Below are positions 32,532 to 40,810 of a DNA stretch of 64,000 nucleotides, one piece after another (the first letter of the stretch is position 1; every line of letters starts with the position of its first letter). The notes under the pieces were generated by a model, which was not told where the DNA came from, did not search any database, and saw nothing but the letters and a program-made list of their open reading frames with translations. This DNA is from Lysinibacillus composti (GTDB lineage Bacteria; Bacillota; Bacilli; Bacillales_A; Planococcaceae): assembly GCF_016908465.1 (NCBI RefSeq), contig NZ_JAFBDY010000007.1:124001-188000 (forward strand), given 5' to 3'. The position numbers and the translations under genes were made by a program.

Positions 32532-33437
32532 TCAAAAGCGTTCCATCGTTAAATCGGTATTTACTGCAAACGCAGCTTTATTACCTTTAGCAGCTGAAAT
32601 CATTAAAGAGGATGGTTTAGATCTTTCTGTTTCTCCTGCAATATATACATTTTTTTGTGTTGTTCTACCGACACCATCTGTAATAACTTCTCCATTTTCA
32701 TGAATATCACAGCCAAGCTTCTCTGCAAATTGATTAGGGCGATAATAAGATGGCGCAACAAATCCAGCCGATCTTATAATAGTTTCTCCTGTTTCAAACT
32801 CTATTTTTTGTAAGTAACCATCATTACCTATTAATTCTTTTATTTTTTCCGAAATAATTTGGATATTGTGTTTTTGTAACTCTGTTTTACCTTCTTTAGA
32901 TAATTGAACCCCATTCGTTAAGACAACCAAATCCTGGGACCAATTATAAACTAACTTAGTCAAATGCAGAATATGCTCTTCTTTTTCCGCAATAACTACT
33001 AATGGCTTATCTTTTTGCTCCCAACCATCACAATACGGACAACTAAATAAACTCTTCCCATAAAACTCTCTTATACTTGGTATAGAAAATATCTCTTGAA
33101 TACCGGTAGCGAGTATTATTTTTTCCGAAACAAATTCCTCACTAGTAGATGTTTTGACAGTAAATCGCTCATTACCTATATCCTTGATGATTTCAGTAAC
33201 TGTTGCATTAAAATATGATACGGACGGGTAATTCTCCAACTCTTTTAACGCTATCTCTTTAAATGCTTGTGGTTTTATTCCATCTCGAGTAATAAATCCA
33301 TTTGACGCTTGTGTCACTCTATTCCTATTCGTTCCATCGTCAAATAATGCAATGTTTCTCCTAGCCCTACTTAAAGTTAAGCTAGCACTTAACCCAGAAG
33401 GACCTCCACCAATAATAATACAATCAAGGACATTCAT
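32532..33437 (-). CDS. Thioredoxin reductase-like flavoprotein
   Basis: A 301-residue two-dinucleotide-binding-domain flavoprotein. FAD is held at IIGGGPSGLSASL (residues 7-20); ATGIQE marks the middle, and the redox-active pair is CPYCDG at about residue 134. The C-terminal FAD motif is YIAGETERS. The NADPH-domain GxGxxA motif is weak (VVIAEKEEH), as in ferredoxin-NADP reductase-like or putative thiol oxidase members, so activity with thioredoxin is not assured. ATG 33437 follows GGAGG. It is monocistronic. Similar genes often travel with small regulators and confer thiol or oxidative stress tolerance. Confidence 0.85.
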   Translation of the reverse strand: MNVLDCIIIGGGPSGLSASLTLSRARRNIALFDDGTNRNRVTQASNGFITRDGIKPQAFKEIALKELENYPSVSYFNATVTEIIKDIGNERFTVKTSTSEEFVSEKIILATGIQEIFSIPSIREFYGKSLFSCPYCDGWEQKDKPLVVIAEKEEHILHLTKLVYNWSQDLVVLTNGVQLSKEGKTELQKHNIQIISEKIKELIGNDGYLQKIEFETGETIIRSAGFVAPSYYRPNQFAEKLGCDIHENGEVITDGVGRTTQKNVYIAGETERSKPSSLMISAAKGNKAAFAVNTDLTMERF

Positions 33438-33962
33438 TTTTTTACCTCCGTATTGATTTGCTTTTTTGTATTGTTATTTTCAAAAGACTACAACATTTCC
33501 CATATACTAGATTTTCATCCTTAGACACAACTATTAAATATGTAAAGAGTTACGGTGTGTTTAGCGTCAACAGGAGATATAGCTGAGAATTCAAAATAAG
33601 TTATATCAAATAAAAAAAAATCACTTTATCGTTATTTTTAAAATCACCCTATTTTATATTGATTTATTCAGTTTAATAACAACTATTCAAAATCTTCACA
33701 ATGTGCGAAGTGTATGTGGGCAACACATTTGTGATAGAAGGTTTAATTGATTGGCTTGATCTTCTCAAATTGGGACGTGATTATTGTGAAAGGGAATATT
33801 AAATTTTTAACCAGAGTGGGCTTCGGTATATGCAACTTCTTAAGAAATAATTATTATGTAGAATATCGAGGATCAGAAATTTTAACTTTTGAACCATTTT
33901 GTTAGTTAATTAATCTGATATTGATAAGAATAACACTTAACAATTGAACTTTATTTCACAAT
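33438..33962. other. Intergenic stretch without recognised genes
   Basis: AT-rich sequence between the oxidoreductase gene and repeat copy 20. I see no credible ORF with a ribosome binding site. An imperfect inverted repeat, CACAATGTG and CACATTTGTG, lies near 33697-33735 and may be regulatory. Confidence 0.35.
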
Positions 33963-34030
33963 TATGGCTCTAGAATATTAAAAGAAGCGCCTATTCCTTA
34001 AGAATGGCGCCCAATTGTGTAACAATTCTC
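33963..34030 (-). repeat. GGGCGC hairpin repeat, copy 20
   Basis: Minus strand TTACACAATTGGGCGCCATT, CTTAAGGAATAGGCGCTTC, TTTTAATATTCTAGAGCCAT. A full copy, but no minus-strand gene lies on its 5' side. Together with copy 21 it brackets a plus-strand gene. Confidence 0.82.
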
Positions 34031-34194
34031 CAGATGGAAAATGGACGTTTCTACGATACTCATCAAACTATATTAAGGTGAAAATTATGTGCTCTGGATT
34101 CTCAAATAATTGTAATTAAACCGATTATAGTAAACATCTTTTCTTCGTGGTTTTTGAGAAGTTGTGCTATATTCAAAGTGTCAGGAGTGAGTTC

Positions 34195-34614
34195 ATGAAA
34201 AAGTTTTTAACAATTACAACAATTGTTCTTGTTTTACTCGGAACAGCTGGCTATGCTGTGTGGCATTTTGGGACAAATATCGCTTCAGAAAAAATACTCG
34301 AAAAAGTAGAGTCTACCTTAGATGACGAAAATCTAGTAGAACTAAAATCTAATATCGAGAACGATTCGCAAGTTCAACAAATTGTAAGCGAAGCAGCAAC
34401 TATTAATCCGGATACTCTTCCCTTCCAAACTAAGGAAGAAGCGACACGTGTGTTAATAAAAAAAGTGGGCGTTAATCGTCTACTTGAAATTCAGGAACAA
34501 GCGCAAGCCGGTTCAATTAATAAAGATGAATTATTATCCGAAATGGAAGGTAAACTGTCTGAAGATGAAATTTCTGCTTTAAAATATGTATTATATAAGG
34601 AATTAAATAAATAA
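34195..34614 (+). CDS. Exported or anchored small protein, unknown function
   Basis: A 139-residue protein with an N-terminal hydrophobic segment (FLTITTIVLVLLGTAGYAVW) acting as signal or anchor and a soluble acidic helical domain rich in Glu and Gln (ESTLDDENLVELKSNIEND, GSINKDELLSEMEGKLSEDE). ATG 34195 has AGGAGTG upstream; the longer frame from 34147 has none. It resembles single-pass Bacillales proteins of unknown role. It is bracketed by repeat copies 20 and 21, both in minus orientation. Confidence 0.7.
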   Translation: MKKFLTITTIVLVLLGTAGYAVWHFGTNIASEKILEKVESTLDDENLVELKSNIENDSQVQQIVSEAATINPDTLPFQTKEEATRVLIKKVGVNRLLEIQEQAQAGSINKDELLSEMEGKLSEDEISALKYVLYKELNK

Positions 34615-34631
34615 AATTTGCCATATAGACT

Positions 34632-34662
34632 CGATTCCGATTTAGTGGAATCGGGTTTTTTC
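34632..34662 (+). terminator. Terminator after the 34195 gene
   Basis: CGATTCC and GGAATCG form a 7-bp stem, followed by GGTTTTTTCTT on the plus strand, 17 bases past the stop. Confidence 0.7.
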
Positions 34663-34685
34663 TTATGTGAGAGCTCTACTCGATA

Positions 34686-34768
34686 ATATGGCAGAGAAAT
34701 TGGAATAAGCGCTATTCCTTGCTATAGGAAAGCGCCAATTGTTGTAGATCCGTTATTCAACTAAAGCG
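34686..34768 (-). repeat. GGGCGC hairpin repeat, copy 21 (long form)
   Basis: Minus strand CGCTTTAGTTGAATAACGG, ATCTACAACAATTGGCGCTT, TCCTATAGCAAGGAATAGCG, CTTATTCC. A long-form copy and the right-most of the array. Confidence 0.82.
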
Positions 34769-35092
34769 ACTGGATTTTTCTAAACGATTGAAAATGTAGA
34801 TTTTTACCGTTAATAAATTGAACCAGTCTATATACAGATTTTCATCTCAAAAGTCTTCTTTTAGATATGTTTATACCTTTTCATAATAAAGACAATATGT
34901 AAAGGGATATTCACGAAATGTTGATCTCACAGCATTCCCTGGATTTTCCCTTTCAAACTTTCATTTAGAATCGTTATTTAAAACTAATATGTATAGTTCA
35001 ATTATTTTCTATTTACTTATATTTTAGAAGAGACAAGAATAAATCTAACATTACACTTCCTAAATTTTCAGTAGACTGAGAGAACCTAAATC

Positions 35093-35695
35093 TTAAATAC
35101 GTCCATAACTAGTAAAGTGTGATTTCCAGTAACTAGATTGAACAGATGCAATATTTACATTTGATCCACTGGCACTAATCATTTGACCCTTACCTAGATA
35201 AATGCCTACATGAGAAACACCTGGTTTATACGTATTACTGAAGAATACTAGATCCCCAACCTGTGGAGAAGTAACTTTTTTAGCCATATTATAATAGCCT
35301 GCTGCTGTGTTGCGGCTAATTGATTTTCCTGCATTTTTAAATACATAATAAACAAAACCAGAGCAATCAAATCCAGATGTTGTAGTTCCTCCGAATACGT
35401 AAGGTACACCAAGATAATTCTTCGCTACACTTACCACTTTAGAATTGGTTGTTGATGTTGTAGTAGTAGATGCTGTACCATTAATCTTTAATTTTTGGCC
35501 AACCTTAATGAGGGTTGATCTCAATCCATTTAATTTCATAATTTCTGTGTATGTCGTACCATATTGTTTTGCTATACCTGATAATGTATCATTGCTTTTC
35601 ACGGTATATGTAGCTGCAGATGCGCCAGATGCCGTTGAAAGTAATAAGGATGTACATAAAGTTAATGATGCTACAGTTTTTACTAATTTATTCAT
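35093..35695 (-). CDS. LysM-NlpC/P60 cell-wall endopeptidase
   Basis: A 200-residue secreted hydrolase. Signal peptide [20 protein letters not shown] with AAA-type cleavage near ASAA|TYTV; one LysM peptidoglycan-binding domain ([18 protein letters not shown]... KVGQKLKI, about 29-73); a Thr/Ser linker; and an NlpC/P60 domain (about 85-200). The catalytic Cys lies in [10 protein letters not shown] and the His in VSHVGIYLG. Such enzymes cut the D-Glu-meso-DAP or equivalent stem-peptide bond (compare CwlS/LytF). It is short, with only one LysM. Monocistronic. Confidence 0.9.
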   Translation of the reverse strand: MNKLVKTVASLTLCTSLLLSTASGASAATYTVKSNDTLSGIAKQYGTTYTEIMKLNGLRSTLIKVGQKLKINGTASTTTTSTTNSKVVSVAKNYLGVPYVFGGTTTSGFDCSGFVYYVFKNAGKSISRNTAAGYYNMAKKVTSPQVGDLVFFSNTYKPGVSHVGIYLGKGQMISASGSNVNIASVQSSYWKSHFTSYGRI

Positions 35696-36459
35696 AATAA
35701 AACTAAACCTCTTATATTTAATATTTTTGTGAAATTATTTCTTTGTCAGATAAATAGTACCAAAAAATATATTACATTTTTATTACATTAAGGTTAAATA
35801 AAAAAGTCTATACTACAACAAAACTATTACATGCTACATCACCCAAAACATAGTTAGGGTGAAACTAATACAATACTCGTTGTGATCTAAAGAACAAACT
35901 CATTATATTAATATCATTCATTTTAAAAAAGTTGGACAAGAAAAAATCCTGTATTTCAACACAGGATTATAAAATTCAAAATATGTTTAGAAGTTTTCCT
36001 CCTTGTTCGATTTTTTTAGATGAACTTAATTTTAATAATTTAGCTTAAAAAGATAATAAATTTCTTTTAACCCCAAATTACGACCTCCCTAATTTCGTAT
36101 TACACCTTTTGAAGCATTCTATCGCCTCTAATTACCAATTAAACTACCAAATTATAATACCTACGCGTTACAAATAACATTCTAATTATGCTGAAATTAG
36201 GCAAACAAAAACACTCTTTAGGCACCCCCCTTGTTATTGACACTAGTATATAAATTGTTAAAAAATCTCGTAAAACGCTCCCTTTTATAGGAGCCAGTTT
36301 ACAAAAATACTATCTCAAATGAGAGAGTTAATAAAAAAATATATTCTGATGTATTAATAAAATAGTCTCCCACTTTAATAAAATAGAATTAACGTGATTA
36401 ATATTTTCAAAGACTGGATAGAATTGTGGTATATAAAATATTTGTTGGAGGTTATTAAC
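35696..36459. other. Long gene-free stretch
   Basis: About 760 bases without a convincing gene. It is AT-rich and contains a small hairpin GCTCC...GGAGC near 36277-36294. The two open minus-strand frames around 36330-36580 overlap the 36460 gene and lack ribosome binding sites. Confidence 0.4.
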
Positions 36460-36912
36460 ATGACTAAAATACAAGTTAAAGATATGAACATGATTGAAGG
36501 ACACACTATTGAATGTAATGGAAATGTATGTTTTTGTGGGGAACGAATATTTTTCACTGAGGAAATGTTGCAAAATAACATCATCATAGTCGATACATCA
36601 CGCGAAATGGAAATAGAAGAAGGTATAGTTACTAATCAGACAATTGAAATCCTTTATGCTAACGATCTCTATTCACAACAAATTTTGCTTTATCATGGAC
36701 CAAATTTGAAAGATATGTTTGATAGTCTATTAAAGAAAGAGATTGCGACACAATTTACAGTAAATACAATCCAGAATTTCATGTTAAATATGGTAGCTCT
36801 TTCGGAGTCGAATATGACTTCAGTTGATTTATTTGATTACTATGAGGCAATTGAAGTAAAAGAGATTATTACAAGCAAAATCAACACTATCAAACAGTAT
36901 TTAACAAATTAG
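36460..36912 (+). CDS. Unknown cytosolic protein
   Basis: A 150-residue protein starting at ATG 36460 behind TTGGAGG with 8-base spacing; the longer frame from 36394 is unlikely. The N-terminal 40 residues contain three cysteines (ECNGNVCFCGERIFF) that could bind a metal. The rest is alternating acidic and hydrophobic segments ending in a helix (ITSKINTIKQYLTN). No family recognised. No operon partner. Confidence 0.6.
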   Translation: MTKIQVKDMNMIEGHTIECNGNVCFCGERIFFTEEMLQNNIIIVDTSREMEIEEGIVTNQTIEILYANDLYSQQILLYHGPNLKDMFDSLLKKEIATQFTVNTIQNFMLNMVALSESNMTSVDLFDYYEAIEVKEIITSKINTIKQYLTN

Positions 36913-37009
36913 TATAGTACACAACATTTACTTCGCGAATTTTCTAATCGTTCTTCTTCCATCCATCTCGTCAGAACATCTTGACTATAAGATATGATAT
37001 TCAGTTTAT

Positions 37010-37057
37010 AAAAAAGCTACTTATACAATGCCTGATTTATTGCATTGTAAAGTAGCC
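37010..37057 (-). terminator. Terminator of the racemase-brnQ operon
   Basis: On the minus strand GGCTACTTTACAATGC pairs with GCATTGTATAAGTAGC (two mismatches), followed by TTTTTT. Confidence 0.75.
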
Positions 37058-37089
37058 TTAACTTAACACCTATTTAATTTACTAAATGC

Positions 37090-38445
37090 TTAGTTTGACA
37101 CTTCGCCTTCAACCTGCATTTCATGATTAACTCGATTTCTGAAGAAGTATCCTATAAGTGCACCGATTAAACCAGTAATCAACCATCCAGCACCCGCTGT
37201 AAATAAAGGGATAAATGCAAATGTATTATTGATTTCCTCAACCATAAATTTAGCGTCTTTTAGTGCATCCAAAATCGCTACAACTGAAGTCCCTGTCATT
37301 GCCCCCACATAAACGCTTTGTGCACTATTAAACCATTTATCTGTAAAGGTAAGGATTATTAACGTAATTGCTATTGGATATAATAACATTAATACTGGTG
37401 ATGCCATTGATAATATTTTTGTTAGTCCAAAGTTTGTAAATACTACACCTAAAGAAGCAAAAATAATTAACCATCTTTTATAAGAGATTTTAGGAAGAAT
37501 ACGTGCAAAATATTCAGCTACTGCTGCTAAACAGGCTACATTTGTTGTAATACCTGTTAGGAAAATAACAATTCCAATTAAGTAAATACCTACTTGTCCA
37601 AACAATGTTTTAGATGCTAACGCAATAACTTCGCCACCATTCGCCATGTACCCTATAGATTCTACGCTAGATACTCCAATCCAAGCCATAGAAACCTGTA
37701 AAGCAATTAACCCTATTACTGTAATAAGTCCAGCTTGGAAGAAAACCTTTGATATTTCTTTTTGACTCTTTAAATTTAATGATTCAATAGACTTAATGAA
37801 TATACCGCCAAAAACAAATGCAGCCAGTACATCCATTGTATAATAACCTTGCGTAAAACCTTTTAAAAAGGCAGCCATACTTGTTTCATATCCTGCATCT
37901 ATTACTGGTGCTTGAGCATTACCCATAGGTGTGATAATAGACTTTGTTACAATAATAATTAAAAGTGCAGTGAATACAGGTGTAATTAGCTTTCCTAATC
38001 TATCAACAAACTTTGAAGTTTCCCATGATAAATATACTGTTAGTACTGTAAAAATAATAGAGAAAATCAATAAATACAATATGTGATTCGCTCCACTTGG
38101 GAATAATTGTCTTAATCCAATTTCATATACAACTGATGTTGTACGAGGAATTACATAAAAAGGACCTAAGGCAAGAAATAGCAAAATAGAAAATACTAAA
38201 GAGAATTTTGGGGAAACTCTATTTGCTAGATTTTCTACTGTGCCTCCCCCTTTATTTAAAGCGACTATTGCAAGTAAAACCAATCCAACCCCTGTAATTA
38301 AGAAGCCTGCCATTGCAATCGGTGTATTTATTCCAGCCTGTTGACCCACCATAGGAGCAAATATTACATTTCCTGCCCCTAAAAACATTGCAAATAACAT
38401 AAAGCCTATTAATAGAATGTGAATGAAAGATATTTTATTCGTCAT
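37090..38445 (-). CDS. brnQ: BrnQ-type branched-chain amino acid/cation symporter
   Basis: A 451-residue LIVCS-family transporter with about 12 helices. The start is typical (LLIGFMLFAMFLGAGNVIFAP), followed by GAGNVIFAPMVGQQAG and later YFARILPKISYKRW. Characterised BrnQ proteins import Leu, Ile and Val with Na+ or H+; related members take proline. It lies 32 bases behind the racemase gene and inside the proline cluster, so proline (or a proline-like amino acid) is a plausible substrate here. That is inference from context. Confidence 0.87.
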   Translation of the reverse strand: MTNKISFIHILLIGFMLFAMFLGAGNVIFAPMVGQQAGINTPIAMAGFLITGVGLVLLAIVALNKGGGTVENLANRVSPKFSLVFSILLFLALGPFYVIPRTTSVVYEIGLRQLFPSGANHILYLLIFSIIFTVLTVYLSWETSKFVDRLGKLITPVFTALLIIIVTKSIITPMGNAQAPVIDAGYETSMAAFLKGFTQGYYTMDVLAAFVFGGIFIKSIESLNLKSQKEISKVFFQAGLITVIGLIALQVSMAWIGVSSVESIGYMANGGEVIALASKTLFGQVGIYLIGIVIFLTGITTNVACLAAVAEYFARILPKISYKRWLIIFASLGVVFTNFGLTKILSMASPVLMLLYPIAITLIILTFTDKWFNSAQSVYVGAMTGTSVVAILDALKDAKFMVEEINNTFAFIPLFTAGAGWLITGLIGALIGYFFRNRVNHEMQVEGEVSN

Positions 38446-38477
38446 AACCCAATCCCCTTTTTGTTATATTTGAATAA

Positions 38478-39458
38478 TTAAACGACAAACCCTTCTGGAT
38501 AAATGTCTGATGAATGAAGCATAAATTTATGCTCTCCTATAATCCAAGCGGAACCTTGAATAGTTGGAATAATTGCTTCATAATCTCCTACATTAGTTTT
38601 ATCTAATATCTTTCCTATAAATTTTGAACCAATAATACTTTCCTGAATAATTGTTTCTCCTTCATCTAGTGAAAGTGTTGCCATTTTTGCACATGTCCCC
38701 GTTCCACATGGTGAACGATCAATTTGTTCATTCCCGAAAACAACAACATTTTTAAAATGATTGTCTGCAATTTTCTCTGAAATCTCTACCAAATCAACAG
38801 ACTTAATTTCTTCAATGAATGGATGCTTAATTTCAATATTTGTATTGATGTATTTCCTAATAAGACTTGCGTATTTAATAATTTCTTGCTTATTATTCAA
38901 ATCGATTTTAATGTTCAACTCGTTTGAATTTACTATTGCAAAGAAACTTCCTCCGAAGGCAATATCTAATTGAATTGGACCTAAGCCATCTACTTCAAGG
39001 TGTAAATCCTTATGTAGAACAAAAGCCGGAACATTTTTAAACTCCACAGATTCAACGTACTCACCGTTGTAATGAACGAAACATTCAATAATGCCTGATG
39101 GAGTGTCAACTAAAACCCTATCTTTTCTTTCTATCAATCCCCTATTTAAACACATTGTTACGGTACCTATTGTTCCGTGACCACACATATTTAGGTAAGA
39201 TCCACTATCCATAAAAATTACACCGATATCACACTGTTTATTGGCGGGCTTAACTATAATTGCACCGAACATATCTTTATGACCACGTGGCTCATTCATT
39301 AGCAACTTTCTTATATGATCATAATTTTCCATAATAAAACTCTTCTTTTCCATCATCGTATTTCCTGTGATTTCTGGAAAACCATCTACAACGATACGAG
39401 TTACTTCTCCCACTGTATGTGTATCAATAGTCTTAATTTCGTATTTATAACTCCCCAT
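38478..39458 (-). CDS. Proline racemase-family enzyme
   Basis: A 326-residue member of the proline racemase / hydroxyproline epimerase family. Both catalytic cysteines are present: the first in YLNMCGHGTIG and the second in DRSPCGTGTCAK, so this should be a racemase or epimerase and not the dehydratase branch, which has Thr in the second place. The YLNMCGH context favours proline racemase over hydroxyproline epimerase. It converts D- and L-proline, letting D-proline enter oxidation by the proline dehydrogenase encoded divergently. First gene of the racemase-brnQ operon; ATG 39458 follows GGGAGG. Confidence 0.85.
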   Translation of the reverse strand: MGSYKYEIKTIDTHTVGEVTRIVVDGFPEITGNTMMEKKSFIMENYDHIRKLLMNEPRGHKDMFGAIIVKPANKQCDIGVIFMDSGSYLNMCGHGTIGTVTMCLNRGLIERKDRVLVDTPSGIIECFVHYNGEYVESVEFKNVPAFVLHKDLHLEVDGLGPIQLDIAFGGSFFAIVNSNELNIKIDLNNKQEIIKYASLIRKYINTNIEIKHPFIEEIKSVDLVEISEKIADNHFKNVVVFGNEQIDRSPCGTGTCAKMATLSLDEGETIIQESIIGSKFIGKILDKTNVGDYEAIIPTIQGSAWIIGEHKFMLHSSDIYPEGFVV

Positions 39459-39675
39459 ATTTATGCCTCCCTTAGAATATTTTGGTTAATTTGGAATTAA
39501 TAATATACACCATAAAACATAATTCTGAATTTTAAAAGACTTTTTTTTCTGAATATTAATATAATATTTTTTTATTTTTTCAAAATACCAATAATATCAA
39601 GTGTTTTGTAGATTATTTTGTTATGTAAAAATATTTTTCAAAAAATTTTAGTAGTTTTATTTTTCAAAAAAGTGA

Positions 39676-39681
39676 TATAAT
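39676..39681 (+). promoter_or_regulatory. Extended -10 promoter of the proline dehydrogenase gene
   Basis: TGATATAAT (extended -10, TGnTATAAT) lies 43 bases before the start. The -35 region is AT-rich without a good TTGACA. A GGAGG site is at 39709-39713. Confidence 0.55.
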
Positions 39682-39723
39682 CGCCATCAAACGAAAATTT
39701 TTTGCAATGGAGGAAGAAAAACT

Positions 39724-40710
39724 ATGGCATTAAAAGACTTTTTTATTTACCTTTCAGAAAACCGTATATTAAATTCCGCAGCTCAAAGATATGGTCTTAG
39801 ACTGGGTGCACAAAGCGTAGTAGCAGGAGTTAGCATCGAAGAAACTGTTAAATCTATTAAAGAACTTAATAAACAAAATATTTCTTGCACAGTAGATAAT
39901 CTGGGTGAATTTGTTTATGAGAAATCAGAGGCTATTGAAGCGAAGAATAAAATTTTAGAAGTAATTCAAGTTATTCATGATGAAAATTTAGATGCACACA
40001 TTTCACTAAAACCATCTCAATTGGGATTAGATATTGAATACGAATTCTGTAAAGAAAATTTAAAAGAAATTGTTGCTCTTGCTCATCAATATAATATTTT
40101 TGTGAACTTTGATATGGAAGATTACGCTCGTCTACACAGCTCATTTGAATTACTTGAAGAGCTCAACAAAGAATTCGATAACATTGGTACAGTTATTCAA
40201 GCTTACTTTTTTGAATCAGAAGAGCTTATTGAGAAATACAAAGATTTTAGATTACGAATTGTAAAAGGCGCTTATAAAGAACCAGAGAATGTTGCTTACC
40301 AAACAAAATCAGAAATTGATAAAAACTATATAAAATTAATTGAATATCACCTACTAAACGGTAAATTTACTTCAATCGCTACACATGACCATAGAGTTAT
40401 TAATCATGTAAAAGCTTTTGTTAAAAAGCATAATATCCCTAATGAGAAATTTGAATTCCAGATGCTTTATGGCTTCAGAAAAGAAATGCAATATGATCTT
40501 GCAAAAGAAGGTTTTAACTTCTGTACGTATTTACCGTTTGGTAAAGATTGGTATGGTTATTTCATGAGAAGACTTGCGGAACGCCCACAAAACCTATCAC
40601 TTGTTACAAAACAAGTATTTAATAAAAAGACCAATACAGCTATCGGTCTTGCAACAACTAGTTTTGTAATAGGTCGTTTATCTAAAAAATCTAAAAAAGT
40701 TAAACAATAA
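39724..40710 (+). CDS. putM: Proline dehydrogenase (FAD)
   Basis: A 328-residue monofunctional proline dehydrogenase that oxidises L-proline to pyrroline-5-carboxylate at the membrane, passing electrons to quinone. Barrel landmarks: SLKPSQLGLD, VNFDMEDYARLHS, RLRIVKGAYKEPENVAY, ATHDHRVI, EFQMLYGFRKEMQ and the substrate-binding end YFMRRLAERPQN. Slightly longer at the C-terminus than B. subtilis PutB. Divergent from the racemase operon; its product is the substrate of the dehydrogenase at 42334. Confidence 0.93.
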   Translation: MALKDFFIYLSENRILNSAAQRYGLRLGAQSVVAGVSIEETVKSIKELNKQNISCTVDNLGEFVYEKSEAIEAKNKILEVIQVIHDENLDAHISLKPSQLGLDIEYEFCKENLKEIVALAHQYNIFVNFDMEDYARLHSSFELLEELNKEFDNIGTVIQAYFFESEELIEKYKDFRLRIVKGAYKEPENVAYQTKSEIDKNYIKLIEYHLLNGKFTSIATHDHRVINHVKAFVKKHNIPNEKFEFQMLYGFRKEMQYDLAKEGFNFCTYLPFGKDWYGYFMRRLAERPQNLSLVTKQVFNKKTNTAIGLATTSFVIGRLSKKSKKVKQ

Positions 40711-40741
40711 GGCTAGTCCCTTTCGTAAATAGAAAATGAAA

Positions 40742-40785
40742 AAGTCGATTTGTCACAAACATGTGAGACAAATCGACTTTTTATA
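40742..40785. terminator. Bidirectional terminator between putM and the RocR-like gene
   Basis: AAGTCGATTTGTC and GACAAATCGACTT form a perfect 13-bp stem flanked by A and T runs on both sides, between two convergent genes. Confidence 0.85.
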
Positions 40786-40810
40786 TTTAAAAACCTAAAT
40801 GAAAAGAATT

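Noticed and set aside
16340-34768. CRISPR array
   Set aside because: The repeats recur at irregular 0.4-1.5 kb intervals with genes between them; there are no short uniform spacers and no cas genes.
36328-36587. Minus-strand ORFs near 36.4 kb
   Set aside because: They overlap each other and the 36460 gene, are rich in Ile/Phe/His from AT-rich DNA, and lack ribosome binding sites.
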